Source: a virus
Strand: one strand, 5' to 3'
Virus record (IMG/VR): IMGVR_UViG_3300037840_000216
Location: 1-64,000 of that record
DNA: 64,000 bases
Part shown: in pieces, positions 36,679 to 45,557 of the stretch
Position numbering within the stretch: position 1 is the stretch's first letter
Layout of the letters: the number at the start of each line of letters is the position of its first letter
The notes under the pieces: generated by a model
Seen by the model: only the letters and a program-made list of their open reading frames with translations
Told to the model about the DNA's origin: nothing
Database searches by the model: none
Translations under genes and position numbers: made by a program

Positions 36679-37204
36679 TCCCGGTGCCACGCGGGCCGGA
36701 TGGGCTGTTCTCGGCATTCCCGGCACAGATGGTCAAGCCACGTACGTGGCCTCCGGCGTGGTACATCACCCTCGCCTACCCAAGCAGGCGTTCCAGGACT
36801 ACCGAATGGAACTGACGGAGCACTGGATAGAAGAGTCCTTCAGCCTGATGGAGGAGTACAAACCTAGCGTATTGATCTCTGAGACAGTACCCTCTCGTGG
36901 CCCGGAGATCATGGATCAGTTGTACCTAGCCAATGTGCAGATCACCGTGCTTCACACAATCGCTCTGTCGTATGGGGTAAAAGTTGAGCAGGTGTCGGCT
37001 CGCACAGTGCAATCCAAAATGGCGCTGCGCAAGAAAGATGTGAAAGTGACTAAACCTCAGGTGCGCAACGGTGTACTCTCTTACTTCCCCGAGTTGGAGC
37101 CGCGCCTAAAGACCAAGGGTAAGCAGGTATTTGAGGAGTCAGATGCCTTGGCTATCGGCCTGTGGTTTTGTAACTGCTATAATGTCACAGTGAAATGGTC
37201 GTAG
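36659..37204 (+). CDS. ruvC: RuvC-like Holliday junction resolvase
   Basis: The 181-residue protein has the RuvC/RNase H-fold acidic residues: MNVLAIDPGATRAGWAVLGI (Asp7), SVLISETVPSRGPEI (Glu75), and EESDALAIGLW (Glu/Asp near 159-162). It resolves four-way junctions formed during replication and recombination. It sits among the RecA and nuclease genes. Confidence 0.88.
   Translation: MNVLAIDPGATRAGWAVLGIPGTDGQATYVASGVVHHPRLPKQAFQDYRMELTEHWIEESFSLMEEYKPSVLISETVPSRGPEIMDQLYLANVQITVLHTIALSYGVKVEQVSARTVQSKMALRKKDVKVTKPQVRNGVLSYFPELEPRLKTKGKQVFEESDALAIGLWFCNCYNVTVKWS
37178..37183 (+). promoter_or_regulatory. Extended -10 promoter (TGCTATAAT) inside ruvC
   Basis: A consensus TATAAT with TGC lies 11 nt before the ATG at 37195, giving an mRNA with a leader of only a few nt. 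Confidence 0.65.
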
Positions 37205-37587
37205 CAACCAAAAAGACAAACAAACCGACAGCGCCAATTCCGCTGCATCGTATCCTGCGTGAGGTCCTAAGACACTACACGGAGTACCGTGAACTAGTAA
37301 ATCAGGACGGGCGGGCGCATATTATCGATTACGGCTACTGGGTCTATAACGAGGACGGGACTAGGAAGCAAAAAGAGGAAGTATCGATCTCGTTCTGGGA
37401 TCTACATGAGGGACTCAAAGAGTTGGCTCCCCGCAAGCGCGAGGCGATCTTCTACAACGTCATCCTTGACATGAAGCAAAAGGATGTTGCGAAGATCATG
37501 GGCATAACCACTGTGAGTGTTGGTCAGTACGTGGAGGCAGGCACCATACAGCTAGCAAAGCAGTACTTTGCGGAGCGGGCGGGCTAA
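37195..37587 (+). CDS. Sigma-region-4-like helix-turn-helix protein
   Basis: The 130-residue protein has a C-terminal segment LKELAPRKREAIFYNVILDM followed by KQKDVAKIMGITTVSVGQYV, the sigma-70 region-4 HTH spacing. The N-terminal part is not a full sigma factor, so it may be a late-transcription adaptor or an unrelated HTH. It overlaps ruvC by 10 nt and has its own promoter. Confidence 0.7.
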   Translation: MVVATKKTNKPTAPIPLHRILREVLRHYTEYRELVNQDGRAHIIDYGYWVYNEDGTRKQKEEVSISFWDLHEGLKELAPRKREAIFYNVILDMKQKDVAKIMGITTVSVGQYVEAGTIQLAKQYFAERAG

Positions 37588-38165
37588 TGGGATATGACGA
37601 CGCTGATCCAGAGCCGGCCGAGGAGGACGAAGACCTCCTGCTGGAAGAGGAGGGAGAGCAACAGTTTCGACCCGATGGCAAATACGCATCGGAAGAGCTA
37701 GTGGCCTTCGCCGACAAGATCCTGCGCGAGGACTCGAACCGCGAGCTTTGCCGCAAATGCAAAGAGAAAGACAAACGCGACGACTTTCTGCCATATGGGG
37801 AGGAGACAGGCATGATTGAGTCGGCCCCTCAGTACATGTCTGATGGCGAGCCACTTCTTGATGATGAGGGGAACCAGTTGTATCTCGACTTCCCCGAACT
37901 CAAGTGCGAGAAAGGGCATCGGTGGTTCCAAGGGGAGGGACAGCGACGAGACATCCGGGGGCCTAATCCAATCCTCTTCGAGAGCCATCTGTACAACCGC
38001 AAACGTCGAGAGATCTACGTGGAGAGCGGCGTACCAGATCCGGCATTTACTATGGATCGACACGGACGACCTACACACGGACTATACAACAGATCGCACC
38101 CAGATGGTAGAAAGATTAACACAAAAGATCAACGGGCTCGGAATGGCGCATCATATTATAGATAA
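37587..38165 (+). CDS. Hypothetical protein with possible zinc-binding Cys
   Basis: The 192-residue protein is acidic at its start (PEPAEEDEDLLLEEEGEQQF) and has CRKCKEKDKRD and LKCEKGHRWFQGEGQRRDIR, possible zinc or nucleic-acid-binding segments, then a basic, Tyr-rich C-terminus. The start overlaps the previous stop as TAATG. Function is unknown. Confidence 0.7.
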   Translation: MGYDDADPEPAEEDEDLLLEEEGEQQFRPDGKYASEELVAFADKILREDSNRELCRKCKEKDKRDDFLPYGEETGMIESAPQYMSDGEPLLDDEGNQLYLDFPELKCEKGHRWFQGEGQRRDIRGPNPILFESHLYNRKRREIYVESGVPDPAFTMDRHGRPTHGLYNRSHPDGRKINTKDQRARNGASYYR

Positions 38166-38176
38166 AGGTTATCATA

Positions 38177-38251
38177 ATGGACGGTATCGAGGAGCGCACG
38201 GTGCTATCATGGGATGTTATCGAAGAACTGAAACGAGAAGCCGATGAGTAA
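38177..38251 (+). CDS. 24-residue microORF
   Basis: The frame MDGIEERTVLSWDVIEELKR ... overlaps the next gene's start by 8 nt. It is weakly supported by position and by AAAGG upstream. Confidence 0.3.
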   Translation: MDGIEERTVLSWDVIEELKREADE

Positions 38252-38729
38252 ACAAGCTACTACCGATAGTCCGTTTACCATGACACCGCAACGGTGGTAT
38301 GACCTGATGGTTGAGGTGGGTATTACCCGCGAGGATGTCGAGCCAACTTGGGAAAACCACACAGAGAGAATTGTCGCTGCTCATCTCGTTGGGCCGACGA
38401 TCATTCCCCCTCAAGAGAGGGATGATTTCCTGATCATCCTGCCTCCGGGTTTCGAGTTGCCCGAGGATGAATGGCTTGAGATCGAGAAGCTGTTTGGAGT
38501 CGAACGCATTCTAAAGGGATCAACGGTCGTAGGTTGGGTTAACTTGATCAGAGATGATGGCGACGAGCATCCGAACACTCTACGTATCGGCCAGTTGGTC
38601 GGTACGCGCGCTTGCCACAAAGCGAATGTGGACTATGATGGCATCGTGAATGACTACAACATCAATTGGGATCGTCTGGATAACGATCGCGTCCTGGACG
38701 AACAACCGTGGGGTGTTGAGCCCAGATGA
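38244..38729 (+). CDS. Hypothetical protein
   Basis: The 161-residue protein contains RWYDLMVEVGITREDVEPTW and a mostly beta-rich second half (EKLFGVERILKGSTVVGWVN). No family was recognised; it lies near the end of the plus-strand cluster. Confidence 0.72.
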   Translation: MSKQATTDSPFTMTPQRWYDLMVEVGITREDVEPTWENHTERIVAAHLVGPTIIPPQERDDFLIILPPGFELPEDEWLEIEKLFGVERILKGSTVVGWVNLIRDDGDEHPNTLRIGQLVGTRACHKANVDYDGIVNDYNINWDRLDNDRVLDEQPWGVEPR

Positions 38730-38742
38730 ACGCAGGCTAGTC

Positions 38743-39519
38743 ATGGATGAGATCGAAGCTCAAGAATTGGGGGTGTCTGATGAGGAGCGCAGGAAGCGCA
38801 AACGCATCCTGGATAAGCGCTCGGGCGCTGATCTCAAGAAGCGCTGGGAGCAAGGTGACCGCGCCGAATTGGAGGAGAGGCAGAAGGACGCGGCCCCTCC
38901 AGTTATCGTTGAGCCTCGGTGTCACGTATGCCAGAGTCCGTATCGCGAATTCATTGAGGAATCCCTGGTCAAAGGGCATGCCTACTCGCGCATCGCGAGG
39001 CAGATCCCGGCCGATGAGAACGGGCAGCAGATCGACAGACGCTCGATCTCCAACCATCTCAAGGAACACATGGATCTCCAGCGCACGGCGATCCGCGAGG
39101 AGCTTGAGGAGGAGGCCAGGGCTATCCAGCAGAATGTAGAAGAGGGCTCGCTAGGTGCGAAAACCGATCGCGGGATCTTGAAGGTCCTGGTGGCCAAAGG
39201 ATTCGATGATGTCCTCAACGGCGTCTCGACTGTCGAACCTAAGGATCTCATCCAGATCATCAAGCTTCTGAATGAACTGAACAGCGATGCCTCCAACACG
39301 CGCGCTGAGGAGAACGAGATTGCCCTACGTACCTTCGTGCGCGCGATTGAAAACGTCTGCTCAGTCGAGATGATCAAGCAGATCGTGGCCGAGGCAGAAC
39401 GTATCCGCAACATGGACGATGTTGAGTTCGCCATGGAAGGCATCATCATCCGAGACGATCGTGCGGTGGTCAAAGCACCGCCGTTGGAACTAGAGGCCAG
39501 CGTTGCCGAGGTTGTCTGA
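38743..39519 (+). CDS. HTH-containing protein with Cys pair (terminase-small-like?)
   Basis: The 258-residue protein has a basic N-terminal helix, a CHVCQSPYREFIEESLVKGH segment followed by AYSRIARQIPADENGQQIDR and SISNHLKEHMDL, which reads as a zinc finger and helix-turn-helix, then a long helical C-terminus (RAIENVCSVEMIKQIVAEAE). This could be a terminase small subunit or another DNA-binding protein. The start at 38743 is chosen because the upstream frame overlaps the previous gene. Confidence 0.6.
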   Translation: MDEIEAQELGVSDEERRKRKRILDKRSGADLKKRWEQGDRAELEERQKDAAPPVIVEPRCHVCQSPYREFIEESLVKGHAYSRIARQIPADENGQQIDRRSISNHLKEHMDLQRTAIREELEEEARAIQQNVEEGSLGAKTDRGILKVLVAKGFDDVLNGVSTVEPKDLIQIIKLLNELNSDASNTRAEENEIALRTFVRAIENVCSVEMIKQIVAEAERIRNMDDVEFAMEGIIIRDDRAVVKAPPLELEASVAEVV

Positions 39520-39524
39520 TCGTC

Positions 39525-39530
39525 TATACT
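39525..39530 (+). promoter_or_regulatory. -10 box (TATACT), leaderless spacing
   Basis: The box lies 7 nt before the ATG at 39538. Confidence 0.6.
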
Positions 39531-39537
39531 GTAGAGT

Positions 39538-39642
39538 ATGGCCTCGAAAAGAGCTTTTCAGGAAGGCGAACGGTTTGGTAGTTGGACCTTTTTGCGAGAA
39601 TTTGAAATTTACCTTGGTCGGGTGGCAAAGTATCGATCATGA
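39538..39642 (+). CDS. 34-residue protein, AP2/HNH-domain-like fragment
   Basis: The frame MASKRAFQEGERFGSWTFLR is reminiscent of the start of AP2/HNH homing endonuclease domains (GxRFGxxTVL), and the rest is missing. The stop overlaps the helicase start (ATGA). It is either a trimmed homing gene or a small leader gene. Confidence 0.45.
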   Translation: MASKRAFQEGERFGSWTFLREFEIYLGRVAKYRS

Positions 39643-41582
39643 AATATCACCTCCTTACTGATGGGCTACTTGATAAAATCGAAATGCTTTCTCGGGATGA
39701 GCAAGAGCGATGGCTTTTCTTGTCCGAGAGCGAGGAGTTCAAAGGCCGTTGGGAAGTAAAAGGAATTTGGCCAACTTGGTTTTTTGACCTGGAGTCTATT
39801 GTGGGCCATTTCCGTACGGTTTCGCCCGCCCGTCTAAAGGATTTCATTGAGGCGTGTGACGATTATTATCAAATAGTTTTTGAGACCCCACCAGAGTCAA
39901 TTTTGACAATATATGAAGATCTACAGAACCCACCGCCTTTTGCGTTGAACTCAAATCTACCCAACACCATTCACGGGATGTTTCCGTGGCAAGTAGAAGG
40001 CTTCAATCGGCTGATCAAAGATGAATCACTCGGGGCCGGTCTAGCGATCTGGGCCACGGGGGCTGGAAAGACTGCGTTTCTTGCTTCAGCTATCAAGTGG
40101 CATGAAACCGAGGGTCATCCATATGATCTCGCCTTGGTGGTAGTGAAGAAGAATAACAAGATTGATATGCAGCGAAAGCTCAAAGCGCTTGCTAATCTCG
40201 ATTCGTTTGTAGTGATAGGAACACCCACTAAACGCAATGCTGTCTATGACGAAATGTCTGCTCGTCTAGAGGCAAAGGAAAAAGTCATCCTCGTTACCAA
40301 TTATGAGAACTTTCGTCAAGACGACGAGGCATTCAAGTGGCTGATGGAAGATCGGGACTGCTTGATCCTGTGGGATGAGATGCCTACGCGCCTGAGCAAC
40401 CGTACCACACAAGTTTACGAGGCTGTGCAAAAGTGCCTTTGGAAGACCTTCCAGCCGCGCACAGGGCTCCCGACGCCTAGACCTAGCTGGATGCGTCAAT
40501 GGATGCTAACAGCCACTCCGATCGAGAATAGTCCTGAAGGTCTTTTCAACCAAATTAGATTGCTAGATCCGACGCTTCTCGGTACTGTTGGGCAATTTGA
40601 GTCCAATTACGTAGTCAATCGCAATCCCATTTCACACAAGCCGGAACGATGGGGACGGCTTGATAAGCTAGAGGGAAAGATTGAGTTCATGACACATCGC
40701 GTAAGTTTGGCCGATCCAGAAGTGGCTAAGTTGTTCCCCGAGGTCATGGAGGACACACTGATCATCGATTGGGACCCACGGGATCGCGCCATCTACGACA
40801 TGCTTGCCACAAATGCTGTCAAGATCCTCGAAGAAGAATCAGAGTCAGAAGAATTCAACGTGTTGGCGCTCATTCAAGTAATGCAGATGATGTGTGATGC
40901 GCCTTCAATGATCGGAAAGTCGGCAGAGAACCACAAAGAGTTCAAGAAAGTCCTCGCAGAGCTAGGGGGAGAAGAAGATGACATGCCGCGTCTTATGAAG
41001 GGATCGGAGATTGCTGTACGCCTGGTCGAAACGCTGCGGAAAGCGCCAACCGATGAGCGACACACTAAGTTTGAGACACTCAAAGAAATCCTCACCGAGA
41101 AACATCCCGATGACAAGGTGCTTGTATACATGACTTGGGCCTCTTATGGTTTTGAGCCGATGGAAAAGAAGCTCAACGAGTGGGGCATCAGCTATGTCGC
41201 TTACGCGGGCACAGACAAACAACGCCAGGCGGCTAAGGATGCCTTTCGTGCCGACCCTGACATTCGGGTCTTCCTATCCAGCGATAAGGGTTCGGATAGC
41301 ATCGACCTCCCCGAGGCGGCTGTAGGCGTGCATTTCAATCAGCCCTGGACCTGGACTCGAAAGCAGCAGAGGGAGGGCAGGAACAACCGGGTCGATAGCT
41401 TGCTCCCGACTACGTTTTGGTACTCGTTGACGATGGCAGGCTCAGTGGAGGATCGCAAGCAGGAAATACTAGCGACTAAGCGTGGCTATCACGAGGCTCT
41501 CTTCGATGGCAAAGCCGCAGAGGACGCGATGGCCTCTAAGCTTTCACGCGAGGATTTGGTCTGGATTTTGACCGGCTCTTGA
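39639..41582 (+). CDS. SNF2/superfamily 2 helicase
   Basis: The 647-residue protein has SF2 motifs: I GAGLAIWATGAGKTAFLA, II ILWDEMPTRL (DExx box, here DEMP), III MLTATPIENSPEG, and V/VI VFLSSDKGSDSIDLPEAAVG with QPWTWTRKQQREGRNNRVDS. It is a DNA translocase of the SNF2 kind, as in phage replication and recombination. Motif II is DEMP rather than the common DEAH. It ends the plus-strand cluster before the terminator. Confidence 0.88.
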   Translation: MKYHLLTDGLLDKIEMLSRDEQERWLFLSESEEFKGRWEVKGIWPTWFFDLESIVGHFRTVSPARLKDFIEACDDYYQIVFETPPESILTIYEDLQNPPPFALNSNLPNTIHGMFPWQVEGFNRLIKDESLGAGLAIWATGAGKTAFLASAIKWHETEGHPYDLALVVVKKNNKIDMQRKLKALANLDSFVVIGTPTKRNAVYDEMSARLEAKEKVILVTNYENFRQDDEAFKWLMEDRDCLILWDEMPTRLSNRTTQVYEAVQKCLWKTFQPRTGLPTPRPSWMRQWMLTATPIENSPEGLFNQIRLLDPTLLGTVGQFESNYVVNRNPISHKPERWGRLDKLEGKIEFMTHRVSLADPEVAKLFPEVMEDTLIIDWDPRDRAIYDMLATNAVKILEEESESEEFNVLALIQVMQMMCDAPSMIGKSAENHKEFKKVLAELGGEEDDMPRLMKGSEIAVRLVETLRKAPTDERHTKFETLKEILTEKHPDDKVLVYMTWASYGFEPMEKKLNEWGISYVAYAGTDKQRQAAKDAFRADPDIRVFLSSDKGSDSIDLPEAAVGVHFNQPWTWTRKQQREGRNNRVDSLLPTTFWYSLTMAGSVEDRKQEILATKRGYHEALFDGKAAEDAMASKLSREDLVWILTGS

Positions 41583-41589
41583 TAGCCTG

Positions 41590-41595
41590 CTATAC
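41590..41595 (+). promoter_or_regulatory. Extended -10 promoter (TGCTATACT)
   Basis: It lies 27 nt before the ATG of the small ORF at 41623. Confidence 0.55.
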
Positions 41596-41622
41596 TCAAA
41601 CTTCGTAGACGAGAGCTAGGAG

Positions 41623-41727
41623 ATGTGCGCTGACTCTGGAAGTCGGCAGCATCCAAAGCCAAACATACAGACAAGAGGTATCGTAATGAATATCGTTCTA
41701 GAGATAAAGGGGACCCCTGGGGTCTAA
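41623..41727 (+). CDS. 34-residue microORF, unknown function
   Basis: The frame MCADSGSRQHPKPNIQTRGI ... has an AGGAG close upstream and its own TATACT promoter. It lies after the helicase stop and before the terminator. Its TAA lies just before the terminator hairpin. Function is unknown. Confidence 0.4.
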   Translation: MCADSGSRQHPKPNIQTRGIVMNIVLEIKGTPGV

Positions 41728-41772
41728 ATCCGGGACGCCACCTTGGCGCTTCCCCTTCCGTGAAGCAACTGG

Positions 41773-41826
41773 CCACGAGCCGCGCTACCAGCCGCAAAGC
41801 AAGGGAGCGCGGCTCGTGGGGTTTTA
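41773..41826 (+). terminator. Strong intrinsic terminator closing the plus-strand cluster
   Basis: The perfect 14-bp stem CCACGAGCCGCGCT/AGCGCGGCTCGTGG is followed by GGTTTT. Confidence 0.85.
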
Positions 41827-41857
41827 CGTCGTCCCCAGCCCCAGCTACGGCATGCAG

Positions 41858-42075
41858 GGCTCGGTTTGGCAGGCAGGGCGGAGCAGGGTTCGGTTGGGTC
41901 TGGTGAGGCTTGGCGGGCTTGGCTGGGCTGAGTAGGGTTGGGCTCGGTAGGGTTTGGCAGGCTTGGTTGGCGTGGTAAGGTCTGGTTAGGCACGGCGCGG
42001 TTCGGCATAGTTAGGCAGGCGAGGCAAAGCGGTGTTCGGTGAGGCTCGGTATGGCGAGGCTTGGTTTAGTGAGGC
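41858..42075. repeat. G/T-rich tract with 5-nt periodicity
   Basis: For about 215 nt, GG recurs roughly every 5 nt with drifting intervening bases (for example GGCTC GGTTT ... GGTTG GGTCT GGTGA GGCTT GG) and only a few phase slips. It lies exactly between the convergent plus-strand replication cluster and the minus-strand late genes and overlaps the 3' end of the gene at 42066. It does not resemble coding DNA. Confidence 0.8.
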
Positions 42076-43040
42076 GATTTGCCAAGAAGACCGAGAAGAG
42101 CTTCAATGAGGCGTCGATAGTGCCACGTTGGTCTTGCATCGCTAGAGACAGACATCTCGGTTGCGTGAGCAAAGCGGTGTGTGATTCGAGTTGCTTTATC
42201 GACCTCATAGAAGGGCGAAGGTTCCGGGTAAGGCATTGCGGGTCCAATCGTAGCCAATAGTCGTTGACGCGATTGCCCTTCACTAACGACTTCGACGGGC
42301 AGCGATGGGGCTCGGACCAAGGATCGATTAGGATCGGTAGCGTGGCGCACCATGTTGCGAGTGCGGATGGGGACATCGTCTGAGAGGCTCGTGTCTGTAG
42401 TCGAGCGGAAGAAGTGGGTGAGGATTGTCGCCCGGTCTGCGGACAGAGCTTTCTCTTCCTCTTCGCGTATGGGCTCCCCCGCACGAGCGATCCAGACGCG
42501 CGTCGGCGTGCCCTCCACGGTCAGTGCGAAGTCCCCCGACGCCTCAGCTTCTTTCCGTTTCGGAGGCGTTTCGGTGTTGACTCCACGGATGCGTGGGTAG
42601 GTGTAGCCGAAGTCCACGAAGACGAGGCTGAGCGTCTTCGAGGTTGACCACTCCCGCCCGAGGGAATCGAGCACAGTCAGGCTGATCTCTGTATCCGGGT
42701 CGGCGACCTCGTAGGTGTGCGTGACGGTCGGTCCGTGTCCGACATGTCCGTCCCCGAAGTCCCAACGGTACTCCAGGATGGTGACGCCCGGAGGCGGCTG
42801 AACGTGGGGCTGGACTTTGGATTCGACTTCGAATGGTTCCGCGTGGAACTCGACAGCGAGGAACACCGGGGTCGTGCCCCAGGCGTAGCGGTAGTCGCTG
42901 CCTTTGTCACTCGGCAGTGGAGGGTACGGATAGGTGTCGCCGTCGTACGTGGCGCTGCCTAGAGGGCCTGCCTGTTCGAAGTAGAAGTCTACGGTGACCG
43001 GAAGGGCGGGGCGGTTTGGATCGTTGACAATGGAGGTCAT
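42066..43040 (-). CDS. Virion protein with PKD domain
   Basis: The 324-residue protein has a PKD-type Ig-like domain (about 95-145): EYRWDFGDGHVGHGP followed by VTHTYEVADPDTEISLTVLD. The rest is unrecognised and basic at its C-terminus. PKD domains in phage tail proteins usually mediate protein or sugar contacts. It overlaps the upstream gene as TAATG and is the last gene of the late operon in this window. Confidence 0.8.
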   Translation of the reverse strand: MTSIVNDPNRPALPVTVDFYFEQAGPLGSATYDGDTYPYPPLPSDKGSDYRYAWGTTPVFLAVEFHAEPFEVESKVQPHVQPPPGVTILEYRWDFGDGHVGHGPTVTHTYEVADPDTEISLTVLDSLGREWSTSKTLSLVFVDFGYTYPRIRGVNTETPPKRKEAEASGDFALTVEGTPTRVWIARAGEPIREEEEKALSADRATILTHFFRSTTDTSLSDDVPIRTRNMVRHATDPNRSLVRAPSLPVEVVSEGQSRQRLLATIGPAMPYPEPSPFYEVDKATRITHRFAHATEMSVSSDARPTWHYRRLIEALLGLLGKSPH

Positions 43041-45556
43041 TAGAACACCGCGATGTTGTGGGTGGCGTGGTTGCGTAGGCCGTTGCGGTCAATCGTAATC
43101 AGCGTGACGGCGTATTCGCCGGGGAGCGAGTAGGTGTGTTCTTCCTGAAGGCTGTTGCCCACCGAAAACGCACCATCGCCAAAGTTCCATTCGCGTGTGA
43201 CGATGGCTCCGGTGCCAGGGGTCGATTCGTCGGTGAACTTGAAGGACCTCGCTTCGATCCCTTTCGATTTGAATTGCGCATCCGGGGGAATCAGATCCTC
43301 AAGACGTTCCTCTGGCCACACGAGCCGCCCAAGGGAGGCGTAGCGAGGTACGATCTTTGGTGTCTTGATGGTGGCGTTCTGGCGCAGCGCTCGGGCGCGT
43401 AGCTGAAGTTCCTTGCCACGAGGCTGGAGCAGGATGCCCTTGCGGTTGACGTTGACGATCTCGCGGAAGTCCGTCCACGGTGCGTAGTTGCTGTCCCATG
43501 GGTCGCTGACGGTCGAGCGAGCGCTCCACTGCACGACACGCTCAAAGATGGACACGCTGTCGATCCACCAGGTAGAAGCGATCTCGGTGGGCTGAAGGAT
43601 CTGAACCTGGTAGTTGCCTGTCTGGAGGATCTCTTCTTCCGGCACTCGAATGATGATCTCCTGCCACTGGTTCGTTTCGAGTTCTGGCGTCGGCAGCGGG
43701 ATGATGGTGCCTTCGCTGCTCACGAGGCGCACCGCTATGTTTGGGAACTGTCTCTGGTCGAAGGTGGTGAAGCCTTTGCTCGGGAAGGTGCCTTTGCTCG
43801 GGAAGGTGCGGTGGCGGCTTGGGAAAGTCGGGCGGTGTTTGTCTTCGATGGTTTCCACGGTGCGTGGTTCGCCCGCGTACCAGATGAAGAACTTGATCTC
43901 TGCCTGCTCGAAGTTGCTGAAGTTGATAAAGTCGGTCGTGAGCCCGACGTTGTGTTCAGTGCCATTGGTGTCCACCCGGAAGCTTTCAGCGGTGAGCGCG
44001 CGCGACTTGTCGCGCGAGAGCGTGATGCCTTTAGCCGACGCCGGGGTGATCTTGAAGCCCTGGTTCCAGAGTTCTTCGTTGCCGGTGTAGCTCGCGAAGA
44101 GTTGGGCTCCATCCACGGGCGTAAAGCTGGTGAGAGGAGCGGACTGATACTCGGCGAAGACGACACCGCGCGGTCGGATCGAGCCGACGTAGGCATCGGG
44201 GTCAGGTAGGTATGCCTTCCAGCCAACGCGCCCCTGGCGGCGGCGGAAGACACCATCGTCGTTGACCAGCGTCGTGTCGAAGATCGGTGTCTGTTCTACG
44301 GACTTGTCGGGGGCAAGCTTATAGATGCGCACGCGGGCTCCCGAATCTTCGAGCGAGCAGGTCATGAGGTATTCGGTGTTGTCGAGCAGTTCAGGGAGAG
44401 CATTCGGGCCGTGGTCGGGGAAGACGTAGCCGGGGCTCACCGAGTTGTTCATGATCAGCTTTCGTTTGCCTTCGCCCCATTGTAGAGTGAAGGTGATCCA
44501 ACTCTCCTCAATGGGGTTGGCCACAGGTAGACGCTCTAGGTCTTTCATCTTCTCCAGGTGGTCGAAGCGCGACATGGGCTGTTTGTCGAATTCGCCTACG
44601 GTGCGGGGGACGAACTCTTCGGTGCCGAGGTCAGGCTGCGGGTGCCCATCAAGCTCGGACTGTGTGGTCCCGATGAGGTCAAGCTGCGTCTGGAAGATTA
44701 GCGGCTCCTCGCGCATGTAGAAGACGAGTTCGTTCAGGTGTAGCTGTGAGCCAGGGTTGAAGACGAGGCCGAACTCGGCATCGACCGGCTTGGGGTCGTT
44801 GTAGCCAGGTAGGAGGTCTGACTTCCACATGATGCCCTGTTCGAGCAGCGGGCCGCTCGTCACGTCTCCGTCGAGCGGGTTGGGCTGGCGCAGCATGCCG
44901 TTGAAATTGTCGTAGTCCACCGTGGACACCACCCATCCAGGATTGCCTGGCGTGGGAGCGAGGATGAGCTTAATGCCCATGACGCCCATGTCGGTTTCTT
45001 CCCCTTCGTTGCACACGATGGTGAAGCGCACTCCGGTGATGGCTTCGAGGTCGATTTCGTTCTGCTGCAACGCCGCGCGTTCGATGACGAACTGACTGTC
45101 TCCTTCGATCAGCGCTTTGAGGCTCTCCGAGAACGAGAGGGTCGCGGTGACTGCGGTGTTCGAGCAGTGGCCTGCCGGGTCGGACGTGATTTTGATCCTG
45201 CTCTGGACGATGTTGATCGCCGGGAGGTTGAAATCGGGGAGCGCGAATGTGAAGAGGTCCGTGTCCGCAAAGCCGGTGAGCAGATCGACTGGGTGGTCCG
45301 GCGTGGCTGATTCTGTTTCCGTCGTGCCCTTGCATTCCAGAACGAGCGTTGGGAAGTAGTGGAGCGACGAGCGGTAGGTGAATGTGCCCTCGGTCCAAGC
45401 CTCGCCCGAGGTCGGCACGAACGTGCGCAGATCAACGTGCCGCTGGAACGGCAACTGATCTTTGGTTTCCACTTCGAACGAGTCGTAGTACATCCACGCT
45501 CGCTCTGTGAACTCCTCGCCTAGAGGAACATTGGATCTTTCGCGTTCAAGTGCCAT
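43040..45556 (-). CDS. Large baseplate/tail protein with C-terminal PKD domain
   Basis: The 838-residue protein has a beta-rich body and a C-terminal PKD domain (EWNFGDGAFSVGNSLQEEHT, then YSLPGEYAVTLITIDRNGL). The start at 45556 follows the upstream TAA by one nt (TAAGATG). Size and content suggest a side-fibre or baseplate wedge protein. The first half could carry carbohydrate-binding or Ig-like segments; I cannot assign them. Confidence 0.7.
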   Translation of the reverse strand: MALERERSNVPLGEEFTERAWMYYDSFEVETKDQLPFQRHVDLRTFVPTSGEAWTEGTFTYRSSLHYFPTLVLECKGTTETESATPDHPVDLLTGFADTDLFTFALPDFNLPAINIVQSRIKITSDPAGHCSNTAVTATLSFSESLKALIEGDSQFVIERAALQQNEIDLEAITGVRFTIVCNEGEETDMGVMGIKLILAPTPGNPGWVVSTVDYDNFNGMLRQPNPLDGDVTSGPLLEQGIMWKSDLLPGYNDPKPVDAEFGLVFNPGSQLHLNELVFYMREEPLIFQTQLDLIGTTQSELDGHPQPDLGTEEFVPRTVGEFDKQPMSRFDHLEKMKDLERLPVANPIEESWITFTLQWGEGKRKLIMNNSVSPGYVFPDHGPNALPELLDNTEYLMTCSLEDSGARVRIYKLAPDKSVEQTPIFDTTLVNDDGVFRRRQGRVGWKAYLPDPDAYVGSIRPRGVVFAEYQSAPLTSFTPVDGAQLFASYTGNEELWNQGFKITPASAKGITLSRDKSRALTAESFRVDTNGTEHNVGLTTDFINFSNFEQAEIKFFIWYAGEPRTVETIEDKHRPTFPSRHRTFPSKGTFPSKGFTTFDQRQFPNIAVRLVSSEGTIIPLPTPELETNQWQEIIIRVPEEEILQTGNYQVQILQPTEIASTWWIDSVSIFERVVQWSARSTVSDPWDSNYAPWTDFREIVNVNRKGILLQPRGKELQLRARALRQNATIKTPKIVPRYASLGRLVWPEERLEDLIPPDAQFKSKGIEARSFKFTDESTPGTGAIVTREWNFGDGAFSVGNSLQEEHTYSLPGEYAVTLITIDRNGLRNHATHNIAVF

Positions 45557-45557
45557 C

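Noticed and set aside
41724-42008. A Pro/Gln-rich protein read from the minus strand of the 5-nt-periodic tract.
   Set aside because: The frame is a by-product of the periodic GGNNN sequence; there is no start signal and the composition is low-complexity.
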